64,000 bases of DNA from a virus: positions 16,219 through 80,218 of IMG/VR virus record IMGVR_UViG_3300024180_000005; one strand, written 5' to 3'. The first letter of the stretch is position 1, and every line of letters begins with the position of its first letter. Positions 51,834 to 60,344 of the stretch are shown here, piece after piece. The translations under genes and the position numbers were made by a program. The notes below the pieces were generated by a model, which was given only the letters and a program-made list of their open reading frames with translations, had not been told where the DNA came from and did not search any database.

Positions 51834-54041
51834 TTACTTTTTAAAAAGTAAAAGATAATCATCATCGTCTAATTGTTTGATTATATTTACTTTTTCTTCT
51901 TCTTCCTTATTCTTTATCTGTTCTTCTAAATTTATTTTAATCTGAATCTCTTCTTCCTGTATTTCTACTTTAACCCGTTCAATCATTTTTTTAAATTTAG
52001 CGGAGTCAAAATTGACATTTATATCAATCGTTTTTTCGTAATTTGGTTTTTCATATTTTTTACCACCTTTTCCTTCATCATCGATTACCGAAATATCCCA
52101 TTGTTCTTCCGGAATTCCTTGATCAAGTAAAAATTTAATAATCATCTTAACTCTATTTGAGAAGGTATCTTCATTCACTGCTAAGTAAATGACATTATAA
52201 TATTTTTCCCATCCATCGGGACTATCTAAAGAAATTAGGCCTTTTTCGAATTTTATGGTATCTGAATATAATGCTCTATCAGGTCTTCCTATAGATTGTT
52301 GTAATGAAATTATATTCATCTCTCTACCTATTAAACCACCATGTAAATTTGGTAGATTTATACCTTCTTTTGCAACAGAGTGTTGATGTAATATATTACC
52401 ACCGGACAATTTAATATATTCTATTATTTTTTCTCTATCATCAGTACTGGTCTCTGATGCCATGAAGTGATTTTTAACATCTGGTAAATGTTTAATCATT
52501 TCTTTACTATTTGCTATGTATCTACATCCTTCAACATGATCACCAAAAGTAATCAAATTTGGTTTTTCGTAATACTTACAAAGATCTTTATATGCAACAA
52601 TGGAAGAAACTGCTTCAATTTGTGCCTTATCTATATCTAACTTTATTCTTGTCGCGTCTCTTTTTGTTTCATTTGAATTTGATATAGATTTAATCTTTAA
52701 CAGTTTAAAGATTAATTTTGGTGCTACGAACCCTCTTTCTCTTAAATCATTTCTATTGACTTTTGCCAATAATGAACCAAATAAATCTTCATTAAATGAG
52801 CTTAATATTTCACCAAACTTATTTGATGCACTATAAAATATAGTTCCATCACATCTATCTTCATTATTTTTTAAATAATCTGCAATTTCGAGCTGGGTTT
52901 TTCTATCAGATGATGTAGATATAATATTGTGATATTCGTCTATTAGTTCTATTCCTATTTTTATATTTTTTTCTTTTAACTTTTCAACTATATTAGAATA
53001 TTTAAGACCTTGTGATTTCATAGTTGAAAATATGATAACTTTTCTACCCTGACTTCTTTCATTAATAATAAAATCTATTGCTTTTTGTGTATCTAATGTT
53101 TGTAAAACATTTGCAACTAAATCATTGTATCGTGGATTACTACCTGATCTTATAATTAAACATGATACGTTTGACTTAGTGATTTCACCATTCAATTCTT
53201 TGTGACCAAACATTTTCCATTGATAAAATTCTTTAAATGTTTGACTAATAAGAGATATAGTAGGTAGTATCATTACACAAATATCTTTATTGTACTTTTT
53301 AAATGCTCTGTCAACATTATAAAATTGACATAATGTTTTTCCCGCACCTGTTGTTGCATCAACTCTTCCTTTTGTTAAAGTACCATCTAAAACTCTTTCT
53401 GTTCCTAAATATCCCTTTTCTTTGTGACCATCCATTATCCATAATTGAACCTCTCTTGGTTTATATGGATCTTCAAAGAAATCAACTACTGAGTCTTTTA
53501 TACATTGTCTAAAATCATCCCAAAATTTTGGATCTCTTAGTATATAATCTTCTTGTGTACTTCTACCAATAACTCTTCTCGCATTTCTAGCACCTTTGAA
53601 TTTATAGTCAAATAAGTCTTCATTATCATCAAAGTTAATGAAAAGTATATTATTGTCTTTATCAATACCTAGATTCCTAGCCATCTCACCATTTGATCCT
53701 AAATCACCAATTTTAAATTGGTGATTTGGATTACTTCTCCATTTAGACTGTATTTGACCAGGTAAATCATTAAAATCGGTATATGTGAAATCATATCCAA
53801 CATTAAATGCATCATCACTGGTATCTGTTATTTGTCTTATACCTAATAGTGGATTTTCATTTCTTAGACAAAAGAATTGTGTAAATATTTCAAATGCCAT
53901 ACCGACTCTATCATTATATTCTGATGGATTTGACTCACCATATTTTTTAATAGAGTCATTCATATCTGAATATGAATTAACATTATCAAATACATTATCT
54001 TTTTCAATTTTATAAACCGATAAGTGAGTTATTTTTTTCAT
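51834..54041 (-). CDS. restriction-like nuclease-helicase fusion (Mrr-type PD-(D/E)XK + SF2), 735 aa
   Basis: The N-terminus carries a Mrr-like PD-(D/E)XK pattern: Glu51 in AFEIFTQF, Asp84 in NVGYDFTYTDF, then GQIQSKW with Gln98 and Lys100. An SF2 helicase follows: Walker A DATTGAGKT (about 228-236), Walker B-like ELIDEYHN (367-370), and motif VI QQSIGRPDRALY near residue 590. The layout resembles the nuclease-translocase half of type ISP enzymes, without the methyltransferase, which is a separate downstream gene. A TATATTTG box lies upstream. The C-terminus is Glu/Lys-rich. Alternatively a UvsW-like recombination helicase, but the nuclease motif argues against that. Confidence 0.75.
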   Translation of the reverse strand: MKKITHLSVYKIEKDNVFDNVNSYSDMNDSIKKYGESNPSEYNDRVGMAFEIFTQFFCLRNENPLLGIRQITDTSDDAFNVGYDFTYTDFNDLPGQIQSKWRSNPNHQFKIGDLGSNGEMARNLGIDKDNNILFINFDDNEDLFDYKFKGARNARRVIGRSTQEDYILRDPKFWDDFRQCIKDSVVDFFEDPYKPREVQLWIMDGHKEKGYLGTERVLDGTLTKGRVDATTGAGKTLCQFYNVDRAFKKYNKDICVMILPTISLISQTFKEFYQWKMFGHKELNGEITKSNVSCLIIRSGSNPRYNDLVANVLQTLDTQKAIDFIINERSQGRKVIIFSTMKSQGLKYSNIVEKLKEKNIKIGIELIDEYHNIISTSSDRKTQLEIADYLKNNEDRCDGTIFYSASNKFGEILSSFNEDLFGSLLAKVNRNDLRERGFVAPKLIFKLLKIKSISNSNETKRDATRIKLDIDKAQIEAVSSIVAYKDLCKYYEKPNLITFGDHVEGCRYIANSKEMIKHLPDVKNHFMASETSTDDREKIIEYIKLSGGNILHQHSVAKEGINLPNLHGGLIGREMNIISLQQSIGRPDRALYSDTIKFEKGLISLDSPDGWEKYYNVIYLAVNEDTFSNRVKMIIKFLLDQGIPEEQWDISVIDDEGKGGKKYEKPNYEKTIDINVNFDSAKFKKMIERVKVEIQEEEIQIKINLEEQIKNKEEEEKVNIIKQLDDDDYLLLFKK

Positions 54042-54057
54042 AATTTTTTAATTTTAA

Positions 54058-54065
54058 CAAATATA
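54058..54065 (-). promoter_or_regulatory. host-type promoter -7 box TATATTTG
   Basis: About 17 bp upstream of the nuclease-helicase start; drives the three-gene operon. It lies just inside the 3' end region of the next upstream gene. Confidence 0.55.
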
Positions 54066-54069
54066 GTAA

Positions 54070-54591
54070 TTATTTCAATATACTATTTATTTTTTGCTCT
54101 CTAATATCAATAAAATGTTTATTGAACTCTTTTATAGTCAAATAGACTCGACCACCTCTATCATCGAATATGATAACATCATCCTTACCAAGGAAAGAAT
54201 CGTATATGATTACATAGTTGTATTGTATCGTCTCGTAAAAGTTATATCCACCCTTTGCTCTCTGTTCTTTATTCTTGAATCTCTTTATACAAACACATAT
54301 TCTGGTATCATATGTTTTCCCACCAGTCCTATATTTCTCTGTTTTTAACTTTCTCTTCTTTAAAATCTGTATTTTATTGAAATCAATTATACGATTGTGT
54401 ATAATCTTCCTCGCTTTCTGAAACTCCTTTATAAAAGAATCTTCTAATCCCCTTTCTCTAATAAATTTCTCAGGTGAAAATTTGAAGACTTCCTCTAATA
54501 GAAATTTATTACTCTTACATATCTCTATGGTCTTGAGCATCTCGATCCATTTATTATAGTCTTCTAATGCCATATCTTTAAATATCATCAC
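54070..54591 (-). CDS. hypothetical protein, 173 aa
   Basis: Not recognised. Helical N-terminal half (KFLLEEVFKFSPEKFIRERG) and a basic, strand-rich C-terminal half (TRICVCIKRFKNKEQRAKGG, VIIFDDRGGRVYL). The start may be at 54591, 54588 or 54573 (Met at 1, 2 and 7). It overlaps the 38-aa gene upstream. No cofactor motif was seen. Confidence 0.55.
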   Translation of the reverse strand: MMIFKDMALEDYNKWIEMLKTIEICKSNKFLLEEVFKFSPEKFIRERGLEDSFIKEFQKARKIIHNRIIDFNKIQILKKRKLKTEKYRTGGKTYDTRICVCIKRFKNKEQRAKGGYNFYETIQYNYVIIYDSFLGKDDVIIFDDRGGRVYLTIKEFNKHFIDIREQKINSILK

Positions 54592-54694
54592 CGAAGTGTT
54601 CTTTTAGCATTTCGTGTGAATAACCTTCTCTTTTTAATTTTCTATATTCTAGAAAATTCTCTCTTGTCCATATTTCATTATATAAATTTCCCAT
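54578..54694 (-). CDS. very small protein, 38 aa
   Basis: Complete ORF MGNLYNEIWTRENFLEYRKL ... GYSHEMLKEHFGDDI. Charged and helical; the EYRKLKREGYSHEMLKEHFG segment could form a helix-turn-helix. It is translationally overlapped with the 173-aa gene. The coherent composition supports a real gene, but the size limits confidence. Confidence 0.5.
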   Translation of the reverse strand: MGNLYNEIWTRENFLEYRKLKREGYSHEMLKEHFGDDI

Positions 54695-54707
54695 TAATGT
54701 TTATTCT

Positions 54708-55001
54708 TTATTTTATTAAATTTTGAAAATGAGATATGATTTTATCATCAAAAACCTCATCATATATCTTATCAATATATTCTAACTCTATAAAAAAGTG
54801 ATAATATTTATCCATAACATCTATTATAAGATAACCATCTAACATATTATTATAGAAATCATCATCAGCTTCTTTCTTAAAATTCAATATATATTTTGGG
54901 TTACAAGACTTATAATAGAATTCTTTTAATTCATCTAACTCATTTAAATAATACTTTATATTATCCACTGAGTTAAAATATATATATTTAAAATCTTCCA
55001 T
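54708..55001 (-). CDS. hypothetical acidic protein, 97 aa
   Basis: Not recognised. Asp/Tyr/Phe-rich (FKYIYFNSVDNIKYYLNELD ... YDEVFDDKIISHFQNL), largely helical and soluble. It lies between small genes on the minus strand with AT-rich spacers of 13 and about 90 bp. No motif beyond the acidic and aromatic composition. Confidence 0.55.
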   Translation of the reverse strand: MEDFKYIYFNSVDNIKYYLNELDELKEFYYKSCNPKYILNFKKEADDDFYNNMLDGYLIIDVMDKYYHFFIELEYIDKIYDEVFDDKIISHFQNLIK

Positions 55002-55093
55002 TATTTTATTGTTGTTATTTCGTTATACTTTTCAGTGAAATTTCTATTAATAATTTATTTTTTATCAGTACTATTTAAATCATCTGTTAAATA

Positions 55094-55663
55094 TTAAAGA
55101 AATACCATTATCTTCTTTTTCATTCCAAGTTTCTTTAATCCTTCAGATGGTTTACACTTAACAAAGTTTTTTAAGCCAGTCATTTCACCATTTGTTCCTA
55201 ACTTTTCGGATAAATCCATATCATCAAGTACAACCCATTTATCCGGTTTGTTTTCCTCAATGTATTTCATAATCTCTATAGATCGTTGTTCTTCGATAGT
55301 ATATCCCTTTTTATCAAAATCAGTTGAATATAATTCAGTCATACCTATCGGAACTTTTATAACACCCATTTGTTTATAGAAGTCCTGCATCTCTTCTAAG
55401 GTACAATGTAAACGCCAATCTGAACTAACTACAATATCAGCATCACTTTCAAGTAATATATCATTTAAAACTCGTACTGCATCTACTTTATTAAAATCAT
55501 CAAATCGAACAACAATTGGTACGTGACTTTGGTCTTGATTAGTATAATATACTGCGTTGTCTGGATTTTCTAAATTCCAACGTTTTATCTTAGTGAAACG
55601 AGTGCCTTGTTCGCGTCGCATACACATAACACCATCATGATCCAGAAACAATATTTTTTTCAT
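55094..55663 (-). CDS. HAD-superfamily phosphatase-like protein (Swiss-army-knife RNA repair type), 189 aa
   Basis: HAD motif I FLDHDGVMC (DxDG), motif II DIVVSSDWRL (Ser), later VVLDDMDLS as motif IV. The FLDHDGV...SSDWR combination fits the HAD domain of Swiss-army-knife RNA repair proteins, in which it may act with kinases and ligases on RNA ends. The Pnk-like kinase at 38064 would be a natural partner. A TATATTTA box lies 4 bp upstream. Confidence 0.75.
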   Translation of the reverse strand: MKKILFLDHDGVMCMRREQGTRFTKIKRWNLENPDNAVYYTNQDQSHVPIVVRFDDFNKVDAVRVLNDILLESDADIVVSSDWRLHCTLEEMQDFYKQMGVIKVPIGMTELYSTDFDKKGYTIEEQRSIEIMKYIEENKPDKWVVLDDMDLSEKLGTNGEMTGLKNFVKCKPSEGLKKLGMKKKIMVFL

Positions 55664-55732
55664 AATGTAAATATAATAAATTATTTATTCTTTAACAAAT
55701 TTAATATACCTCATAAAGTATTATTTTTCAAT

Positions 55733-55763
55733 AAACAAAAAACCCTCTCTAAAAGAGAGGGTT
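55733..55763 (-). terminator. intrinsic terminator
   Basis: AACCCTCTC-TTTTA-GAGAGGGTT followed by TTTTTTG in the minus direction; ends the histone-like gene. The 55664-55843 stretch holds a promoter box for the HAD gene and this terminator, nothing else. Confidence 0.8.
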
Positions 55764-55843
55764 CGGGCCAAATTTCTTTCGAAATCTTTTGTTTTTCGGC
55801 TCCACCACCTTGTTTTATGACTACAAGGAAACCATGTTTTATA

Positions 55844-56014
55844 TTACTTTGCAGCTTTTTCAGATTCAACTGATGCTGCTCTGTAAGGAGTAACTAACTT
55901 TTTAATCTCTCCTAATGCTTTTCTAGCATCAGCGTTAGATTTCTTAGTAGTCTTATTATGATTAGCTTCAAATTGCTCCCATAATGTTTTCAAGTTCTCA
56001 TAGATTTCTTGCAT
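55844..56014 (-). CDS. Hc1-like bacterial histone (DNA-binding), 56 aa
   Basis: MQEIYENLKTLWEQFEANHN, then KTTKKSNADARKALGEIKKL and VTPYRAASVESEKAAK. This matches the Bacteroidota Hc1/histone-H1-like family, whose members begin MxEIYExLKxL and carry an ARKALxEIxKLxxxFRxASV core. It would bind DNA, perhaps compacting phage DNA or competing with host nucleoid proteins. It is highly expressed in bacteria of this phylum, so a host origin is likely. Confidence 0.8.
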   Translation of the reverse strand: MQEIYENLKTLWEQFEANHNKTTKKSNADARKALGEIKKLVTPYRAASVESEKAAK

Positions 56015-56093
56015 AATTATTATTTTTATTTTTTAGGGTTAAAGTACCCTTGACTTATTATTATATTTATTTTTATTAAATAAGTTTAACTTT

Positions 56094-57317
56094 TTATTCG
56101 AATAAATCCGATGCATCAGCTGAATCTGTGAATCCATTTGTATCATCTTCTTCTTCATCTCCCATTACTTTGTTGAATTCATTTTCAACCTCTTCAATTT
56201 CATCCAGTGATTTGAATCTAAAGTAATCATTTACGATTGGTGCCATTCTATTTAAAACATCTTCTGTGAAGACCTCTTGTGTGAATAGTTGTTTTTTAGT
56301 AACTGATTTACCTAAATGATTCACATACCATCTATTACCACCTGGGTTGAAAGTCATTTCACCGGTAGCCTTATTTACATCCATTTTACCTTTTGCTATA
56401 CCAATCTGTTCGAAATATTCTGGTCTACAGAAAGCGTCTAATCCACTATACTTATTCAAACCATTTAAGAATGAAATATCAAATCTTATTTTCTTTGGTT
56501 TTGCCAAACGATTTTTTTGTGTTTTGAATAGTACTGAAATACCTGATTGACCTAAATCCATCTCATCCTCATTTCCATCTTTCAATTTCGACTTACTCAA
56601 AAATCCCAAAACCGATGCAGAATAAACCAAGCCCATTCCACCCTTACTAATTTCTTTTGGAAAAAGATCCTGACTTAGATAAGTGTGGTTACAACAAACC
56701 ATTGGTATATCAAGGTATCCAAGGTCAGAACTTATACTTCTGAATAAGGCATTTAATCCCTTTGCTCTTGTCATATCTTGTTTCATTGAACCTTTTAATA
56801 AATCTTCTTTCTCTTTATTGGATGACATCATACCAATAGAGTCTAATACTATTAATATCTTAGGAATTTCGAGTCCTCCTAATTTAGCATCTTTTAGTTC
56901 ATCTAATAATTGAGTCAATGACATATTGATGTCTTCAACTTTATTTGATCTAATCAATCTAAGTTTATCAGGAGTGTTTTCTATTCCAAATTTTGTGATA
57001 CCATCTAAATCAATACTATTTTCAGTATCAATGTATATTACTGAATATCCATCTTTTTGTGCAGATTTACAAATTGAGTATGCAATGAATGATTTCCCTG
57101 CACCTGATTCACCAAGGAGTCCAAATATACGTCCTCCTAAAATACCACCACCTACTAATTTCGCAGATAATGCAGCGTCTAATAAATAACATCCTGTTGA
57201 GACAAATGATTTCTCCTTAACTTCTTTTTCTATTACGATTGGAACACTTTTTGCTATATTGTCTAATATAGATCCAACCTTACTAAATTCAAATTTTTTT
57301 ATTTCCTTTTTTGCCAT
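56094..57317 (-). CDS. uvsX: RecA/UvsX-like recombinase, 407 aa
   Basis: RecA core with Walker A GESGAGKS (69-76), VIYIDTENSID, Walker B ILIVLDSIG, CNHTYLSQDLFP near the L2/strand region, and VLFKTQKNRLAKPKKIRF. UvsX-like proteins pair single strands coated by gp32 with duplex DNA for recombination-dependent replication. The acidic C-terminal tail (DEEEDDTNGFTDS) suits filament regulation. Length matches T4 UvsX (391 aa). It follows the histone gene's leader by 80 bp on the same strand. Confidence 0.92.
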   Translation of the reverse strand: MAKKEIKKFEFSKVGSILDNIAKSVPIVIEKEVKEKSFVSTGCYLLDAALSAKLVGGGILGGRIFGLLGESGAGKSFIAYSICKSAQKDGYSVIYIDTENSIDLDGITKFGIENTPDKLRLIRSNKVEDINMSLTQLLDELKDAKLGGLEIPKILIVLDSIGMMSSNKEKEDLLKGSMKQDMTRAKGLNALFRSISSDLGYLDIPMVCCNHTYLSQDLFPKEISKGGMGLVYSASVLGFLSKSKLKDGNEDEMDLGQSGISVLFKTQKNRLAKPKKIRFDISFLNGLNKYSGLDAFCRPEYFEQIGIAKGKMDVNKATGEMTFNPGGNRWYVNHLGKSVTKKQLFTQEVFTEDVLNRMAPIVNDYFRFKSLDEIEEVENEFNKVMGDEEEDDTNGFTDSADASDLFE

Positions 57318-57425
57318 TTTTAAATTATTTTTTTATACATTATATATTCGGTATAGTACACTCCCTTTTAAAATAAAAATATGTGTCGAAGACAAAGTTA
57401 TAAACTGGGTAGGAAGAAGATATTA

Positions 57426-57437
57426 TTTTATATATAA
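57426..57437 (+). promoter_or_regulatory. AT box (TTTTATATATAA), 3 nt before ATG
   Basis: Eleven of twelve positions match TTTAATATATAA; GAT separates it from the ATG at 57441. Confidence 0.5.
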
Positions 57438-57440
57438 GAT

Positions 57441-58676
57441 ATGAAAAGGATGTCTAATGAATATTTTATAATTAAATCAAAGGAAATATGGGGTGATAAG
57501 TATGACTACTCACTCGTTGAGTATAAAAACATGAAGACTAAAATAAAAATAATCTATAATGATTGGATTTTCTTACAAAAGGCAGAGGATCACTTATTAG
57601 GTAAGATGTGTGAATTGAGATGGAACACTGATCGTTTTATTTTTGAATCCAAAAAAATACATGGTGATAATTATGACTATAGTAAGAGCGTTTTTAAAAA
57701 CATGAATACAAAAGTAATTTTGTTAAAAAATGGGGTTGAGTATTTACAAAGACCAGATAAGCATTTACAGGGTAAAAAGCCAGAAAGAGTTAGAAGACTT
57801 AGAAGTAATAATGATTTTATAGATGAGGCTAGATCAATTTGGGGATATAAATATGATTATTCATTAGTTGATTATAAAGGATCACATAAAGAAGTTTTGA
57901 TTAAACATGATGATATAATTTATAGACAAAAACCTGTTCAACATTTGCTTGGTTATAATTGTGAAAGAGATACTATAAAAAATCAAGAAGACTTTTTGAG
58001 AAAATGTTATGAAAAACATGGTACTAAATATGATTATTCGTTGGTTGAATATACGGGAAGTCAGAATAAAGTCAAAATAATATTTGAGGGGAAAGTATAT
58101 GAACAAAAAGCAGGTGCACACATTCATTCATCCGGATTGGTTGAAAGAGTAATATTAAAAAAGACAACAAAACAATTTATAAAAGAGGCAAATGAAATAC
58201 ATAATTTTAGATATGATTATTCAAAAGTAAAATATTTAAACAATCAGACAAAAGTAATAATATTTTGTAAAATACATGGTGAATTTGAACAGGTATCATC
58301 ATCACATTTGAGTGGAGCAGGTTGTCCACATTGTTCTGAGTCCAAAGGTGAAAAAAAAATCTCTAAGTTTTTAGATCTTAATGAGATTGAATATGATAGA
58401 CAAAAGAAATTTGATGGTTGTATTGGTATAAGATATAAACTACCTTTTGATTTCTATCTACCTAAATATAGAACTGCTATAGAGTTTGATGGTAAGCAAC
58501 ATTATGAGCCTATTGAATATTTCGGTGGCTTAGAAGCATACAATCGATTGAAAGTAAATGACAAGATAAAGTCTGACTATTGTGAGGACAACTATATTGA
58601 TTTGATAAGAATCAGATATGACCAGATTGATAGAGTGTTTGAAATATTGAAAGAGAGTTTAAAGAATAAGATTTAA
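57441..58676 (+). CDS. homing endonuclease with DUF723-type repeats, 411 aa
   Basis: Five tandem repeats of about 65 residues, each with an (I/K)xGDKYDYSLVxY-x-N core and a HLLGKxCE-like end (for example IWGDKYDYSLVEYKN, IHGDNYDYSKSVFKN, IWGYKYDYSLVDYKG, KHGTKYDYSLVEYTG, IHNFRYDYSKVKYLN), and one last zinc knuckle GAGCPHCSESKGEKKI. A Vsr-like nuclease closes the protein: LPFDFYLPKYRTAIEFDGKQ, HYEPIEYFGG, NYIDLIRIRYDQ. It sits next to the RecA gene and has the spaced AT box. Confidence 0.8.
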   Translation: MKRMSNEYFIIKSKEIWGDKYDYSLVEYKNMKTKIKIIYNDWIFLQKAEDHLLGKMCELRWNTDRFIFESKKIHGDNYDYSKSVFKNMNTKVILLKNGVEYLQRPDKHLQGKKPERVRRLRSNNDFIDEARSIWGYKYDYSLVDYKGSHKEVLIKHDDIIYRQKPVQHLLGYNCERDTIKNQEDFLRKCYEKHGTKYDYSLVEYTGSQNKVKIIFEGKVYEQKAGAHIHSSGLVERVILKKTTKQFIKEANEIHNFRYDYSKVKYLNNQTKVIIFCKIHGEFEQVSSSHLSGAGCPHCSESKGEKKISKFLDLNEIEYDRQKKFDGCIGIRYKLPFDFYLPKYRTAIEFDGKQHYEPIEYFGGLEAYNRLKVNDKIKSDYCEDNYIDLIRIRYDQIDRVFEILKESLKNKI

Positions 58677-59329
58677 CTTTCCTTCAAAAGACCTAATTTA
58701 ATTTGATCTATCCTATCTTTCTCCATCCACTGGAGCTCACTATATTTCGGATATATAAAACCAGAATTATTATTATTATAGAGTCTTAAAGGTAAGTCGT
58801 CTGAATCGATAAGATCTAATACTTTTTTGACATCTTCTTTTGATACGGATATTCTTCTGGTTCTGTTTCCTAAATGGAAGACACTCTTTGTGGAACCTGA
58901 TCTCCCTCGCAGACTTTTTCCGATCCAAAGATTTTTTTCTTGTCCGCTTTCTAGGTTTCCGGAAACATAAAATCCTCCGGTAGGATCATTCCAATTGAAG
59001 CTTGTTATTGTACCTAAATAGAATTTATGTTTAACACCATCCATTTCTATATCAATCGAATGTTCTCCTAAAGTAGGCTTTATCTCTACTTCGAAGCTGG
59101 CGTTACCTGTAAGTTCGTTAAAGTATGTTTTTGATCTTAAGACTTTTTGTTCGTCGCTCAATTTCGCCAACATCTCTTCGAACCAGCTAGATATATCAGA
59201 GTGGACGAACTGTCCTTTGTATTTTCCTTTAAGAATAAGTCCTTCTTCTTCGACTTCGAAGCCATTATCAGTGAAGTCGTATGTGTAGTCGCTTGACCAG
59301 TCTTCGTTTATCTTCTTGATTCTTTTCAT
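58673..59329 (-). CDS. tagged hypothetical protein, 218 aa
   Basis: N-terminus MKRIKKINEDWSSDYTYDF is a divergent tag (MKxIKKxNE). The body is strand-rich and charged (GLILKGKYKGQFVHSDI, GASFEVEIKPTLGEHSIDIE), with GRSGSTKSVFHLGNRTRRI as a basic loop. Unknown function. It is the last gene of the minus-strand tagged operon that runs from 63222 down to here and converges on the endonuclease gene with a 4-bp overlap. Confidence 0.6.
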   Translation of the reverse strand: MKRIKKINEDWSSDYTYDFTDNGFEVEEEGLILKGKYKGQFVHSDISSWFEEMLAKLSDEQKVLRSKTYFNELTGNASFEVEIKPTLGEHSIDIEMDGVKHKFYLGTITSFNWNDPTGGFYVSGNLESGQEKNLWIGKSLRGRSGSTKSVFHLGNRTRRISVSKEDVKKVLDLIDSDDLPLRLYNNNNSGFIYPKYSELQWMEKDRIDQIKLGLLKES

Positions 59330-59331
59330 TA

Positions 59332-59769
59332 TTACTTCTTTATTTCGATTACAAAGTAGTCTTTACCTTGTATTTGATCTATTAAAGGTTGATGTAGTGC
59401 AGTTACTACCAAATAATCTGGATATTCATCCTTTAACTTTTCTATATTTGAACCGAGTTCATCTAAAAAATAAGCGAATGTTTTGTTATACTCTACAAAT
59501 TTAGAAAAATCACCTTTGAAACCATAATTTGGTGTATGTTTGATATCCAACTGAGGACAGTTTATGAATATAAATACGTTTGTAACATTTTCTGAAGTGA
59601 CTTCACTATCTTCTATCTGATTCATTGCACCAATATCTGATACTTTATTCCAATATGTTATCTCACCAACTTCTTTATCAGCTTCGATCATGTCAATAAA
59701 GCAGAATTTGATATATTCGATATCCAATCCTTCTTCTATGCTTTCGTTAAACTTCTTCAGATGTTTCAT
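59332..59769 (-). CDS. tagged hypothetical protein, 145 aa
   Basis: The start at 59769 gives MKHLKKFNESIEEGLDIEYI, a full match to the tag; two extra residues are possible from 59775. The body is strand-rich (TNVFIFINCPQLDIKHTP) and has no known motif. It is a tandem paralogue of the next gene upstream (59786-60181), sharing FNESIEExLDIEYI and the following helix. Probably a packaged protein duplicated in place. Confidence 0.65.
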   Translation of the reverse strand: MKHLKKFNESIEEGLDIEYIKFCFIDMIEADKEVGEITYWNKVSDIGAMNQIEDSEVTSENVTNVFIFINCPQLDIKHTPNYGFKGDFSKFVEYNKTFAYFLDELGSNIEKLKDEYPDYLVVTALHQPLIDQIQGKDYFVIEIKK

Positions 59770-59785
59770 TTTCATTTATTTATTT

Positions 59786-60181
59786 TTATATACTTATATC
59801 TAATACTATGCACCTTTGGTAGGTCTTCATGTCTCCTTCTTGTAGCTCACAGTGGAAGGCTATCTTGTAGCTTGGGTATTCGTCTCTCAGCCTGGAAATG
59901 GCAGATCTTAGATTTTTAGAGAACTCGTCGACCTTTTCTATTCCGGCGAAATACTCTTCCTCGCTTTCTATGTCCATGTTGATAACAGGTTCATAGCAAT
60001 AGAAAGTGCACTCTGTCTTTCCTCTGCCATCTATCTCCACCTCTTCAGCTTCATCCCAGACCATAGTGTCTATCTCTCCCGCAGCACTATCGTCTTCTAT
60101 AAGCTCTATGAAGCATTGTCTTATGTACTCGATATCCAATACTTCTTCTATACTTTCGTTAAACTTCTTCAGATGTTTCAT
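59786..60181 (-). CDS. tagged hypothetical protein, 131 aa
   Basis: Start at 60181 (MKHLKKFNESIEEVLDIEYI), chosen because it yields the tag; the ORF extends to 60250 through a lysine-rich stretch that belongs to another frame of the upstream gene. Body acidic (LIEDDSAAGEIDTMVWDEAE) with strands at the end. Paralogous to 59332-59769. The start lies inside the 3' end of the 61-aa tagged gene (23-bp overlap). Confidence 0.6.
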   Translation of the reverse strand: MKHLKKFNESIEEVLDIEYIRQCFIELIEDDSAAGEIDTMVWDEAEEVEIDGRGKTECTFYCYEPVINMDIESEEEYFAGIEKVDEFSKNLRSAISRLRDEYPSYKIAFHCELQEGDMKTYQRCIVLDISI

Positions 60182-60344
60182 CTTCTTCTCCTTCTTCGTT
60201 TTCTTCTTCCCACTCTTTTTGCATTCTTTCCTTCTCCTCCTTTTCATCAAGATAGTTAGGTAGAATTATTTCTACAGGAGTTTCACTATTCCATTTGTTT
60301 GCAAACTTCTTTGGAAAGTTTTTATATGTTTCTAAATATTTCAT
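60159..60344 (-). CDS. tagged small acidic protein, 61 aa
   Basis: Start at 60344 gives MKYLETYKNFPKKFANKW, a tag-like N-terminus; the ORF frame is open upstream to 60416 but that part overlaps the previous gene. The C-terminus is very acidic (EEKERMQKEWEEENEEGEED). The ATG shares one base with the stop codon of the upstream gene (TAATG), so it is translationally coupled. Confidence 0.6.
   Translation of the reverse strand: MKYLETYKNFPKKFANKWNSETPVEIILPNYLDEKEEKERMQKEWEEENEEGEEDETSEEV

Noticed and set aside
51834-54041. Annotation of the 735-aa helicase as UvsW
   Set aside because: The N-terminal Asp...Gln-x-Lys pattern and the adjacent methyltransferase fit a restriction-type motor better than UvsW, which is shorter and lacks a nuclease.
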